Shown here: piece by piece, positions 21,188 to 30,894 of the stretch | How the letters are laid out: each line of letters opens with the position of its first letter | Numbering within the stretch: the first letter of the stretch is position 1 | From: Phallus indusiatus | Taxonomy: Eukaryota > Basidiomycota > Agaricomycetes > Phallales > Phallaceae | Assembly: GCA_027605045.1 (NCBI GenBank) | Contig: JAQFWX010000001.1 | Span: forward strand, 2,914,001 to 2,978,000 | DNA: 64,000 nt | Direction: 5' to 3' | Notes under the pieces: model-generated | What the model saw: the letters and a program-made list of their open reading frames with translations, nothing else | What the model was told of the DNA's origin: nothing | The model's database searches: none | Program-made: the position numbers and the translations under genes

Positions 21188-21488
21188 TGTAACAGTTTTT
21201 ATCAGACCACAGAGGGGCCTGATAAAGGGTTTTCTTATTTTCCCACAAGTGCACAGAATTCCTGTCTATTGCTCAATAAGGCTAATAGGGAATTACATGC
21301 AGTAGTAGTGGTAAAATTAAGATTAACTAATGTAACTACTAGTCACACCGCTGTAAGGGTGTGACGGGCGCTTAAGCGTCACGCTGTGACGCGCAAATAC
21401 TACTGCTGCAGTGCCAAAGGCACTGCATGGGCACTAGGCCATTAATGGGCCCCAGGGGGGCCCATTCCTATATCCCAAATCCGTTACA
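21188..21488. repeat. Second LTR of the nested element
   Basis: 301 bp, apparently identical to 19512-19812, ending ATCCGTTACA and followed by the GACTG duplication. Confidence 0.9.
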
Positions 21489-21493
21489 GACTG

Positions 21494-22513
21494 TACCTCC
21501 AGCACGTCTGGAAGCTCCATGGGCTTCCCATGAAGGTGATCTCTGACAGGGGCCCCCAGTTCGCGTCCCGCTTCACGCAGGAGCTTTCTAGGCTCCTTGG
21601 CATACGGCTTGCACCCTCTACTGCATATCATCCTCAAACCGATGGTCAGACAGAACGCGTCAATGCAGAAGTCGAGCAGTATCTTCGGCTCTTCACCTCA
21701 GAGCGACAGGACGACTGGGACCAGCTGCTGCCCATGGCTGAGTTCGCATACAACAACCATGTGCACTCAGCCACGCGTTCGACACCTTTTGAGCTCGACA
21801 CTGGACGACATCCTCGTATGGGATTCGAACCGCTGGTTGCCGACTCGAAGATCGAATCTGTCAACGAGTTCAAGACGCGTATGGAATCGACGATAGAGGA
21901 AGCCAAGGCCGCTATAGCCAGGTCGAAAGACGAGATGGCCAAGTATTACGATCGGAAACACATCCCAGCACCTGAATACAAGGTTGGCGACAAGGTATAC
22001 CTCGATTCGAGCGACATCCGCACCACCAGACCTTCCGCCAAATTGTCGCATCGGTACCTAGGCCCATTTCCGATAGTCAACAAGGTCGGATCCCATGCAT
22101 ACAGGCTACGTCTACCACTGTCGATGTCAAGACTCCACCCCGTCTTCCATGTCGGGAAGTTACGTCCAAAGGTCGAAGATACGATCCCGGGTCGTCGTGT
22201 TAAGGCTCCACCACCTCCTGAGGTCAGAGACGACGGTGAACACTACGTCGTGGAACGGATTCTGGACAGTCGTGTCTTCCGGAGACGACTCGAGTATAAG
22301 GTGCGTTGGGAAGGCTATGGTCCCGAGCACGATCAGTGGGAACCCGAGTCGAATATTGCAGCCCCAGATCTCATTAAGGAATTCCACCGCGAACATCCGA
22401 GTGCGCCACGCTCGATAAATGGCCTTCTTTTCCATCGTCGCCCTTGGTTTGATTTTTCTAAGTTACAAGCGTCATTAGTCGAAGCTACAGGCGTCGGGAC
22501 GCCGCCTCGATGA
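21494..22513 (+). CDS. pol: Chromovirus Pol: rest of integrase and chromodomain
   Basis: Continues the integrase in register once the nested element and one GACTG copy are removed. It contains the second catalytic Asp in VISDRGPQFAS and the Glu in YHPQTDGQTERVN. Next come the C-terminal integrase module (KVYLDSSDI, KLSHRYLGPF) and a chromodomain near 22235-22400 (HYVVERILDSR, YKVRWEGYGPEHDQWEPE). The chromodomain likely directs insertion to methylated-histone chromatin, as in other chromoviruses. Stop TGA at 22511-22513. Confidence 0.93.
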   Translation, partial: YLQHVWKLHGLPMKVISDRGPQFASRFTQELSRLLGIRLAPSTAYHPQTDGQTERVNAEVEQYLRLFTSERQDDWDQLLPMAEFAYNNHVHSATRSTPFELDTGRHPRMGFEPLVADSKIESVNEFKTRMESTIEEAKAAIARSKDEMAKYYDRKHIPAPEYKVGDKVYLDSSDIRTTRPSAKLSHRYLGPFPIVNKVGSHAYRLRLPLSMSRLHPVFHVGKLRPKVEDTIPGRRVKAPPPPEVRDDGEHYVVERILDSRVFRRRLEYKVRWEGYGPEHDQWEPESNIAAPDLIKEFHREHPSAPRSINGLLFHRRPWFDFSKLQASLVEATGVGTPPR

Positions 22514-22522
22514 AGGGGGGAT
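22512..22522 (+). promoter_or_regulatory. Polypurine tract of the chromovirus
   Basis: GAAGGGGGGA ends 3 nt before the 3' LTR at 22525 and overlaps the Pol stop. It is the expected plus-strand primer. Confidence 0.7.
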
Positions 22523-22524
22523 GG

Positions 22525-22923
22525 TGTCAGGGTACGCTACCGCGTCCCCTTACTTTCCTTATTTATTATCATCGGTATATGTTTATTTCTATTTCATTTA
22601 CATTTCCCGTCCATTACTTCCATTTTCCGTTTCCTCGTTCTGCCTCTATTTCACTTTCTTTACTCGCGCGCGTCGCGCGCTCGTACTCGGCGTGATGCCC
22701 GTGACATCACGTCGCTTAGGTTCGGTTCGGGCGCCTAGCACTTAGTTGTGTCAGGGCCGCACGCCGCGCTATCGTTTTTCATGTATATAGTCGCTGTCCC
22801 TAGAGTGAGGGTCCCTAAGCTTGTTCTCTTAGGATCCCCTCCCTCTAGGTGAGTAGTTAGTGTTTTCCGCAATATATTATCTTAGGATCCCCTCCCTCTA
22901 GCCTGAGCTGAGTAGCCCTAACA
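22525..22923 (+). repeat. 3' LTR of the chromovirus
   Basis: 399 bp, apparently identical to the 5' LTR, followed by the AGAAC duplication. The host transposase exon resumes right after. Confidence 0.95.
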
Positions 22924-25900
22924 AGAACACTCATCTCCCTGAAGCGCCATTGGATGCTTCTGGTGAAGTCTTCATGAAAACCTTAGGTTTTTACTGCGCA
23001 CTCAGGGAACACGGTTGTCCCTTTCCTAAACAATCTCACGACGGCCGCAATGACGATGACGAAGAAGACAATCTCAACCTCTGCGATAATATGACCGACT
23101 TCGTCTCCGTATTGAAGGATGTGCGCGCAAGTAAAGACCCAGGATTTACCAGCTGCACTGGTAAATTACTCTTTCAGAGAGATAGATACGGACATCATTT
23201 GATACGGTATGTCTTCTTCTCTGTCATTTTCCCCTACAAATCGCGACATTTGAGTTTGTCTTTTCACTTGCAGGTGTGAACACTACATGAAGGGCCGCCG
23301 CAGTCATTTACGACTCCGAAATTTGAATGAGTTTGATGCGGGATACTTAGAGGCTCTATTCAACAATGATATTGACCGCATTCTGCTTTACGAGAATGCA
23401 GCAGCCAGAGAAGGGTATGGTCCCTTAGCTCCCTGCAATGTTACTGCTGCTGCACGTGAGCAGAAGGAATTGTGTCGTAAGTCGGCTCGAGTCGTTAAGC
23501 TCAATCTAATTTTTTTTCAGCCATGTGGCACCGTGACACTAAGGGTATCCTAAGCCGAGGAACCATGAAAGCAGCTGGTGACTGTCCGTGCCAATTCGAA
23601 ATCTACACACCGGTCAATCTCGACCAGTGCCCGTATGTCTTAATTGTTTCGCGGAGTCCTCACTCTCACGGCAACCCTCGTCGAACGAAAACCCCAGCAT
23701 CCATCGAAATTATTTTCAATTCATTGCTGATGCATCTTGGGTGGCAGCTTGCCGATGTAACACCTCGTCGTCTCCTTCTGGATAACGCATTCATGCACAA
23801 TTTGAGGGAACTGTTGGACTGGTCTGACTTTAAGGATCCAGGGCTCGGAGATCTTCACCCGTCGTTTGTCAACTATGACCATGCAGCACGTTTCATCGAC
23901 TATTTACGTCGTCAGTACTACCCTGAAGGTACAGGGCTGGAAGGTTAGTCCTGCACACACGTATGGACACATTAATAATCTAGTTTTTTTAGGTGCTCGT
24001 GAACTTTTGAAGCAACATTCTTTGTTGGATCCTGAAGAACAATATATTCGTTGCATTGATACTTACAATTATGCAAAGGAAGGCACGTTCCATATCGTCG
24101 TTTGCATGTTCAAATCGATGAGCCGGCTGCTTGTCAAAACAAAACGTCCATCAATCGACACGTCTTTCAAAAGACTTCACAATTGGCAGGAGTTTGAGAT
24201 AGAAGCCTGGTTTTCTGAATATTCACGCTGCAAGTACAAATACTTGTCTTGCTAACGTTGTTTTGGTTTACTGATTTTGATTGCTTTATTGACGTATAGC
24301 TATTGTTGTTGCACGGGCTTTTACGACATCCCAAAGTGCCAAGGCGCACCATATATTATTTAGGACGATATTTGATATCGTCAAAAAAGATACAGGGAAC
24401 ACGGTTCAGTTTCGCCACATTCATGGCGACGGTTTTGATACGGTCACAGCTGATGGCCATCGGGGACAGGCTTTAGGTGAGTCGAACGGAACGAGGTTTG
24501 CACAGTTAACGTTGCTTTAGGCTTGGGTTTATATTGTCAAGAGCTTTGCAGTTCCATGAAGCAAGAACAATCTATGGAATATAGCAAGCCATTAAAGCAA
24601 CTCACGCCGACGGAGCACCTTGCATGTATATATAGGTACTGCTTTACTCATTTCACGCGGAACGTATCGAATCTGCGGGGGAAAGTCCCGGAAAATGTTT
24701 TATCAGCTATGATGAGCCTAGCAAGCGCGAACACCTTGCCTGACTTTGACGACATTATATCTACCATACAGTCAGGTGGTAAAAAAGCTTTGGGTACGTT
24801 GTTGAATAATGCTACTTAAATACATGAAGATTTAATTATTCGTCTAGATTGGCTAAACGACAAGGAAGCCAACGGAGGATATATGCTCGCCGGAATTTAC
24901 CGTCCGCGGAGCAAAATACCTCTGGAAATATGGAAGGCAGCGCCATCAACCTCGAATGGAAACGAACAAGCCCATAGGAACATCAACCGAGATGGAACAA
25001 AACTCACAATGCTTGCCGGTATCATGCGTGGACTACAATTTGACTCTCGCGCAATGAAGAACGTCGTGTTTTGGGTAGATGAATCCGTCTTCTCTCGAGA
25101 CAGACTTTCTACTCATTTTAGGCGGTCTACAAAGGCAGTTCGATATAAAGGTATGAATTTTTTTTATATTTACTTTCATACATTATAATATATGGCCCTA
25201 GCAACTGCGCAACAGAGAAGTGTCCTCGAAAAGGACATTGAAATTCAAAATCTTTGCTTTAAAGCCAGAGGACTTCAAGATGATATCATTTCCGCGGCGG
25301 CATCCGTGAAGCGTGCTCTGGATTGGTCTGAGGACGCAACACTTGCACAGAAGCGTCTCAAAGCATACAACGAACAACTTGGAGACACTTGTGAACAGCT
25401 CAATACCTTGTTGCCTCAAGGGTCTGGGTTGTTTCCTCTCAATGAAGCTCATAAATATTCAAAGGTACTTTTTGACCGACATCTTCTTCATGATGGACAA
25501 GACTATAAGGTGACAGTTCAAGTTCCGGGAGTAATTCTATCGACGTTTACTTATTTGAACTATTATAGTTCCCACCTTTAGATTCCAATCAGTCTCCCGG
25601 TCCATCGAATTCAGCACCTTACGATAGCCACGTGTATGCAGCGCAGTCGACAATGGTGCTGTGTGACTGCCCATATATGCCAGTGTCGTCAATTAACAGC
25701 CATTTGGAGCAGAGGAATTATCCTTCGTGTCCTACTCCATCAACGGCACACCTGTACTACTCTACGCCTTCCGGCCCAGAACCATACCCATACGCTTTTA
25801 TACAGGATACACCATTCGCTCAAGTTGGCGTGGACTCGAGATCTTTCTCTCAGCCAGCATCTCCAATAGCCTCTGGCTTCCTGCCTTTCGTCGCGGACTC

Positions 25901-26248
25901 GAACTACCCGCCTCCCAATGCTATTAGCATGACACAATATCACGAAAATCTGCTCCTGAAGCGTGAGTTTGATAATGACAGCCTCTAAACATACCGTTCG
26001 TACATGTTTACACGCCACTTTGGTGCATGCTATATGCAAATTTTCGGAGCGAAGTTTGCTCTTTCAAATTTTTTTTTTTTGATTCATAAAAAGCTTTAGT
26101 GGTCGTAGTCAGTATAAAAAATATTAAAAAGAGATAGACACTAATAAGCCAATACTACTACTACAAATACACGACGCTAGTTAGTACGAGTTATCTTACC
26201 CACTGCAGTGTATGCTCTATAGACAAAATAAACACCATCCCCTTTTTG

Positions 26249-26766
26249 CGTCCACCTTTATTATTAATTATTCCAAGCTCTCCTCTTGCGTCCACCTTTA
26301 TTATTTCATACTCTCCTCTTCTTGCGTCCACCTTTATTATTTCAAACCCTTCTCCTTTTGCGTCTACCTTTACGAAACCAAACTCCTCTTCTCGCGTCCA
26401 CCTTTATTATTCCAAACTCTCCTCTTCTTGCGTCCACCTTTATTATTTCATACTCTCCTCTTCTTGCATCCACCTTTATTATTTCATACTTTCCTCTTCT
26501 TGCGTCCACCTTTATTATTTCAAACCCTTCTCCTTTTGCGTCTACCTTTACGAGACCAAACTCTCCTCTTCTCGCGTCCACCTTTATTATTCCAAACTCT
26601 CCTCTTCTTGCACCTTTATTATTTCATACTCTCCTCTTCTTGCGTCCACCTTTATTATTTCATACTCTCCTCTTCTTGCGTCCAACTTTATTATTTCAAA
26701 CCCTTCTCTTTTTGCATCTACCTTTATTAATCCAAACTCCCCTCTTCTTGCGTCTAGCTAAATTAT
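26249..26766. repeat. Minisatellite, about 15 units of 36 bp
   Basis: The unit GCGTCCACCTTTATTATTTC, then a CT-rich stretch such as ATACTCTCCTCTTCTT, repeats about 15 times with small variants: 'GCGTCTACCTTTACGA' occurs twice, and one unit has a deletion. Because 36 is a multiple of three, all three plus frames stay open for over 160 codons. It lies about 260 bp after the transposase stop, inside the giant element. I do not treat the frames as genes. Confidence 0.95.
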
Positions 26767-27189
26767 TATTTCAAACAGACTGCTAACATTTTGTTGCTCA
26801 AATTATGATGACAAGTATTTTAACAATCACACTTTCTCAATATGAATTAATTGCAACACTTTAGGTTAGTAGCCTTTGAACGCTTCCACGGCATTAGCAT
26901 CGGACATTTTGACGGTCAGCTAGCATACAGTCACCGATCGTCATTGACGCGTTGACGCGTTGACGCCGAAGACGCTCGTTCCTTCTTTACCACCATGATG
27001 TCCGTCTTTCACCATTTCCGTGAGTTTTTTTTTTAGAAATCATTTTTGTTTTTACTCAGTCTTTGTTTAGTTGCGCTTTTGTTTAAAAGGAAAACACTTT
27101 ACTTTTGACTCAGATTTGACTGAGATCCGCCACCGGCCACTATACTCTAACCATACCAGTACGAATTTCACTCAAGGTACGATACTTAC

Positions 27190-27790
27190 TCCACTCTAGA
27201 ATATTTATTAGTATTGACGCAAACATTTTTCACAGACTCGTTTGGTTTTTCGACCCGTCTTTCACTTTCGTTGCCACCAAGTTCGTCCGGTAACTCGACT
27301 ACCCCTTCCTCGTACCATATCAAAATGTTCACAGTCCAGACGGTGTGTTTTCCCGGTCCTATATCAATATTCTGTGCTAATTCTATGGGATTCACAGCTT
27401 TTTCATCCGTTTAAATTCATCCCAACCTCAATACCATCACCACTGAGCTCACTTAGCGTCGTCAGCGTGTCGCCCGTCTTTGCATCACCCGGGGTTGCAG
27501 GTGTTTTTTTTCTGGTATGGCGTTCACCTTTATAAGTCATACTAATGATTCCATATGTTCCGTCGGTTCTCCGCGCGCCGCTTCTGTCAATTACATCGCG
27601 ACAGACAGGGCCATTCATCAAGACTTCGATTTCTCTCCAGCTCGGTCCATCATCAGACGCGGCGACAATCTGCGAACTTTCAAACAACTCAGGCTGACAT
27701 TTGAAAGTGTTTAGTACAGGTTAGGACGTCGAATGTTGTCTGGGAGTGATGATTACAGCCTGTGTTCGTGTGGTCTGCATCTGCACCTGA
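27190..27790 (-). CDS. Cargo gene 2: hypothetical protein (partial model)
   Basis: Two minus-strand exons look coding. About 27700-27529 encodes ELFESSQIVAASDDG, REIEVLMNGPVC and RRTDGTYGIISMTYKG, ending at a GTGAAC donor. A second, about 27388-27250, encodes NPIELAQNIDIGPGKHTVWT and VNILIWYEEG with an acidic continuation. An upstream exon near 27770 is possible. The family is not recognised. Gly/Trp-rich motifs without stops, and donor and acceptor sites at the edges, support a gene. Its start and end are not fixed. Confidence 0.4.
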
Positions 27791-28137
27791 AACGGAGGAC
27801 ATTTTTCGGTAAGTTACTTTTGATCCTATCTCATTTTACTAATAATTGATAGGATTAATATGTATATTAGCCCTCCGCGCGCTGCCGCCTGTTGTAAGGT
27901 ATCCATCGCACCGTGTGTGCACTGTGCTTAGTACTCCTCCCTGCCGTCATTGTTAAACATGACGAATTCTTGTATTTTATTATCTTTTATTATTTTCAGA
28001 ATATAAAAGGCTCTACAAAAGTTCCCAGAGCAAATGTGTGTGCCAAACTGAATGCAAGGAGTCTCTGAGCTTGCCAACTGTTCAATGTCATCTCTATTCT
28101 TTTGATATTTCGTATTGATAATTGTACAATGGGGAAG

Positions 28138-28206
28138 TATCGGGTCTTGTGGCTTAGTGGTTATATCTTGCGTTCGTTCGTTATGGAGGCGCGAGTTCGC
28201 CTCCTA
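28138..28206 (+). repeat. tRNA-like (SINE-type) sequence near the right end
   Basis: Contains TGTGGCTTAGTGGTTA (A-box-like) and GCGAGTTCGCCTCC (B-box-like) at tRNA spacing. It reads outward, about 300 bp inside the right end of the giant element, mirroring the copy at 10655-10721. The B-box has a changed conserved base and the cloverleaf is poor. Two imperfect copies of a 60-bp segment (about 28240-28300 and 28305-28365, both with TTTTCAGTCAGGAAA and GCTCATTTA) follow. Confidence 0.45.
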
Positions 28207-28478
28207 CCCGTGGTTCTTATTTGCTTCCGTCTCTTTTTTCAGTCAGGAAAATCCTCCAATAATGCTTTTGTTTCCACGATGTTCACTGCTCATTTAATTG
28301 CTTACTTTTCAGTCAGGAAATCATGAAACAATCCTATCAGTTCCATGATGTTTACCGCTCATTTATTCCCAAGTGTTCAGATATTGTATATTTAGAATGT
28401 CGGCTATTTAAAACTAATTTTTCATGTTACCGGGGTCTTTCGTTCCAAGGGGCAATCAATCTCATTTCACTAAGCGGG

Positions 28479-28502
28479 ATCGGACCAATCGACTGAACAC
28501 TG
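28479..28502 (-). repeat. Right terminal inverted repeat of the giant element
   Basis: ATCGGACCAATCGACT at 28479-28494 is the perfect inverse of 10315-10330. Eight further bases reach the target duplication at 28503-28513. Confidence 0.75.
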
Positions 28503-29415
28503 CAAATAACCGGTAATATATATTTAGACCTACCACTTGAAACACCGGAGCTTGGAGAGAATTGAGAACAAGATTTGAATGATTTAAAAACGCATTCCAT
28601 ACCTTTGGCATCCGCCTTCTTTTATTATTTCTGAAAAAAAAATGTGGCTTCCCTTTCGAAAAAATTCCTACCATAAATACTCCAAGTAACCCCTCCACCA
28701 AAAAATACAGTCAAGAACACAATCACGACCTTGTTTCCTTGACACAATGAGTATGCTCGAATGACTAACAAGCCTAAAATGTTATCTTCAGGAACAATCA
28801 TGATTCACGAGCTATAATATGCTACCCCGACCTTGACCACCGATGTATGTTAATAGGGTCACAACATCCCCTGTATAAGCCAGAAAATTACACAAACTTT
28901 TGTGCTATTTAAATTAATATTTTTTGCAATGATCATAATGTCCAATACCTTTCCGACTGCAAAAGGGAAAATGATAACACTGCTTGCAATTACACTTTAT
29001 GTAAAATAATCATGATGCTTACTGGCAGAATGTCGAACCAGAAATTCACTGCTTGACCGAGAACACTTGTATATCTCGTGAGAGCATAAAGCAAGCTTGG
29101 AATGGTGAAAGGCTTCGGTGATAACCACATATACATTACTTCTCGGGGTAAAGCCAATATCATAGTATAAATTAGCAGACCTAAGATCGCATCTTGAACT
29201 CGCACTGCCGTTCGTTTCGCTCGTTGGAAGCGAAGATAACGTACCTAGACAGCCACAATCTACAAGTGCGATGGCATAACTAGAACCTTATATTAATTTA
29301 TCTAATATCAAATAATCAAAATAAAAACTCACTTAAAATATGCTATTTGAATCAGTTCTGCTAGTGAGAGGTCCATACCATCAATAGAGGTAACATTGGC
29401 GAGACTATTGTTCAT
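28503..29415 (-). pseudogene. DUF6533 gene, N-terminal half, split by the insertion
   Basis: From the ATG at 29415 (MNNSLANVTS) the minus strand carries the DUF6533 exons. A segment with LLIYTMILALPREVMYMWLS and LLYALTRYTSV lies at 29190-29070, followed by RAYSLCQGNKVVIVFLTVFF near 28765-28705 and the region up to 28514. It then stops at the CAAATAACCGG repeat. The missing second half is at 9473-10306. Apart from the insertion the exons read well, so the break seems recent. Gene X lies just upstream on the same strand. Confidence 0.8.
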
Positions 29416-29612
29416 TTTCAAGTCGAAGGGCGGTGGTGGGAAGGTGGATTGACAAAAAGCTCTCAGCCTGGGTTGTAGGTTAATAAGATGAATAAACATA
29501 TGCTTACAAAGAATACCTTTAACTGAACGGGGCTATACGATAGGATTCTCAATAATGATTGTATGACCTAAAACCGTCGTCCCAGCATAAAACTAAATTC
29601 ATCAACAACGCA

Positions 29613-30122
29613 TTAACTTCCCCAATTTTCCGCATTCGACGCAGAATCAGCTGGGGTTTTGATTTTCACACATCTTGTGTTACCTGCCTTGAAAAATATT
29701 GAATTTTCAAATTTATGCTCTGAGAAATGATAGAGCCCTCGCAGCTCTGGAAGAATAAAATGCTGAGTCTGAATCTGACAAGTCATGATTGGATTGGTGT
29801 ATGGTCCAAGGGAAGTTGAGAAGTTAACATGGCTTTCGTGATTGATGAATGGGTGGTGACGATGACGATCGTGATCCCGATGAAGATACGTTTCTGTCCA
29901 CTTATTCGTCGTCAAACGATATATCTGGGACCAAATACAGTTGATAGACGTCGAAGCTAAGTCAAAATTTACACCACGGATCTCTCCTTTCACTTCCACA
30001 GTCCGAAGTCGTCCACATAAGTGTTGTCGTTCTTCAACATAGTGAGAACCTTCATCACCTGTTATAAACAAATAAATAATAACACTCTGTTGTTTAAAGA
30101 GGCAGATGAAATAAGTTTGCAA
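29613..30122 (-). CDS. Gene X, uncharacterised (possibly partial)
   Basis: A 169-codon frame including VKGEIRGVNFDLASTS, TTNKWTETYLHRDHDRHRHH, HFILPELRGLYHFSEHKFE and a tail TPADSASNAENWGS. The first 20 or so residues may be intron, as a GT donor context is nearby. A homologous fragment is at 2544-2850. No family is recognised. The gene lies about 200 bp upstream of, and parallel to, the DUF6533 gene in this block. Confidence 0.45.
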   Translation of the reverse strand: MQTYFICLFKQQSVIIYLFITGDEGSHYVEERQHLCGRLRTVEVKGEIRGVNFDLASTSINCIWSQIYRLTTNKWTETYLHRDHDRHRHHPFINHESHVNFSTSLGPYTNPIMTCQIQTQHFILPELRGLYHFSEHKFENSIFFKAGNTRCVKIKTPADSASNAENWGS

Positions 30123-30894
30123 AGGGAGACACGTTCGCGTCTGCTTCTTGGTATTAGAATATTATGAATCTGACCAAAACAGAGGTTGGTATTCGCGGAT
30201 AAATAGCTGATTGTTGCTAGTTGGTGGCTCTACACCCGCAAATAGCTCCAATGATCGGCTAATAAAAAATATCAATGCATTTTAACGTAGCGCCACCGTC
30301 AACACTCGCCAACACAGCTTCTTGCGCACTTCTTTGCCTAATCGGACTCAAAAGGACCACCACATTGGTGCTTTATCTTAGTGACGATGTGCGTTCTCCT
30401 CAGTATTGGCATGGAGAGTGCATCCTTTAGAGCTTTACATTTCATCCAAACTACATCTACCCAGATTGGTAAGAGCTCATTCCTCCATAACGACACACCA
30501 CAAGTAGAAGCTATCATGCTTACGATCGGCTTCTAATTTGTATCCTCCCAATATGATGGTTGTTGAAAGAATTTATTTATTCTAATTTGAACATCACTTC
30601 AATACTGATAAGCATACTTCCAAACCAAAAATAACGTACATTGATAAAAAAAAAGCGATATGGACAAAACAGTCCGCTTATCAACACATGGATATGAATG
30701 TGAGAAGAACGAGGGACCGGAAGACAAAGTAAATTCAAATACTAGGTGGAGCTGTTTACTGCGGCTACTGGGTCCTGCAGAACCCTGGGCCTGAGACCTA
30801 TTCTCGGTGAGTTTAGGCGCAGTGTTACCTGCAACGTCGCGTCAACTGCGGCAGGAGATAGAAGACCCGTTCAGAGATTACTGTAGACGCAGAA

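Larger units (their letters stand above)
19512..21488. mobile_element. Non-autonomous LTR element tiled with short hairpins
   Basis: Two 301-bp LTRs (19512-19812 and 21188-21488), apparently identical, start TGTAAC and end GTTACA. They are flanked by the duplication GACTG (19507-19511 and 21489-21493). The 1375-bp interior encodes no gag-pol motifs, only a 344-codon frame on the minus strand. Nearly the whole element is made of perfect inverted repeats with 6-10 bp arms and short loops (see the repeat entry). Orientation is unclear, because both interior edges are purine-rich next to an LTR (AAAAAGA on one side, GGGGAAGA on the other strand). It sits inside the chromovirus integrase and must use enzymes from another element to move. 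Confidence 0.9.
14721..22923 (+). mobile_element. Ty3-type chromovirus, full length, interrupted
   Basis: Two 399-bp LTRs (14721-15119 and 22525-22923), apparently identical, are flanked by the 5-bp duplication AGAAC (14716-14720 and 22924-22928). Between them lie gag, protease, reverse transcriptase-RNase H, integrase and a C-terminal chromodomain, in the Ty3 order. The integrase is interrupted by a second LTR element at 19512-21488. Without it the element is about 6.2 kb. Identical LTRs imply a very recent insertion. The chromodomain places it among chromoviruses, and the primer site suggests Tf1-type self-priming. Confidence 0.95.
14166..25988 (+). pseudogene. MULE-like transposase gene, disrupted by a retrotransposon
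   Basis: Multi-exon gene. Exon 1 is 14166-14619 and exon 2 starts at 14674. Exon 2 is cut at 14720 by the chromovirus and resumes at 22924, in the same frame once the 5-bp duplication is removed, to 23216. Later exons include 23274-23476, 23521-23943 and 23993-24239, then more to 25988. The protein is a large Agaricomycete family. Its core looks like a Mutator-type DDE fold: IDTSFKR (first Asp), HIHGDGFD and TADGHRGQALG (second Asp), YRYCFTHFTRN (the C..H element) and NGNEQAHRNINRDG (Glu). A coiled, charged region (about 25200-25500) and a Pro/Ser/Tyr-rich tail follow. The MULE assignment is my inference from motif order. The reading frames outside the insertion remain open, so disruption looks recent. 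Confidence 0.7.
10307..28502. mobile_element. Giant MULE-like DNA transposon with cargo (18.2 kb)
   Basis: The boundaries rest on three observations. A DUF6533 gene is split in two here. The same 11-bp host sequence occurs on both sides (10296-10306 and 28503-28513). The ends are inverted copies sharing a perfect 16-bp core, AGTCGATTGGTCCGAT, which starts 8 nt inside each boundary. Inside lie a transposase-like gene with MULE-type D, D, C..H, E features, two minus-strand genes, a minisatellite and tRNA-like sequences. A MITE, a chromovirus and a nested LTR element are later arrivals. Target duplications of 8-11 bp are usual for Mutator-like elements. The chromovirus has destroyed the transposase, so this copy should be immobile unless helped in trans. 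Without its two LTR insertions it would be about 10 kb. Confidence 0.78.

Noticed and set aside
26212..26786. Three overlapping plus-strand frames of over 160 codons
   Set aside because: All are translations of the 36-bp minisatellite, and none has a non-repeat domain.
10307..28502. A Starship-type giant element
   Set aside because: No tyrosine-recombinase (DUF3435) captain is seen at either end, and the ends are inverted repeats with a long target duplication.
9473..29415. Two unrelated DUF6533 pseudogene halves instead of one split gene
   Set aside because: Same strand, complementary content, shared 11-bp edge repeat and restored alignment to the paralogue across the joint make independent truncation unlikely.
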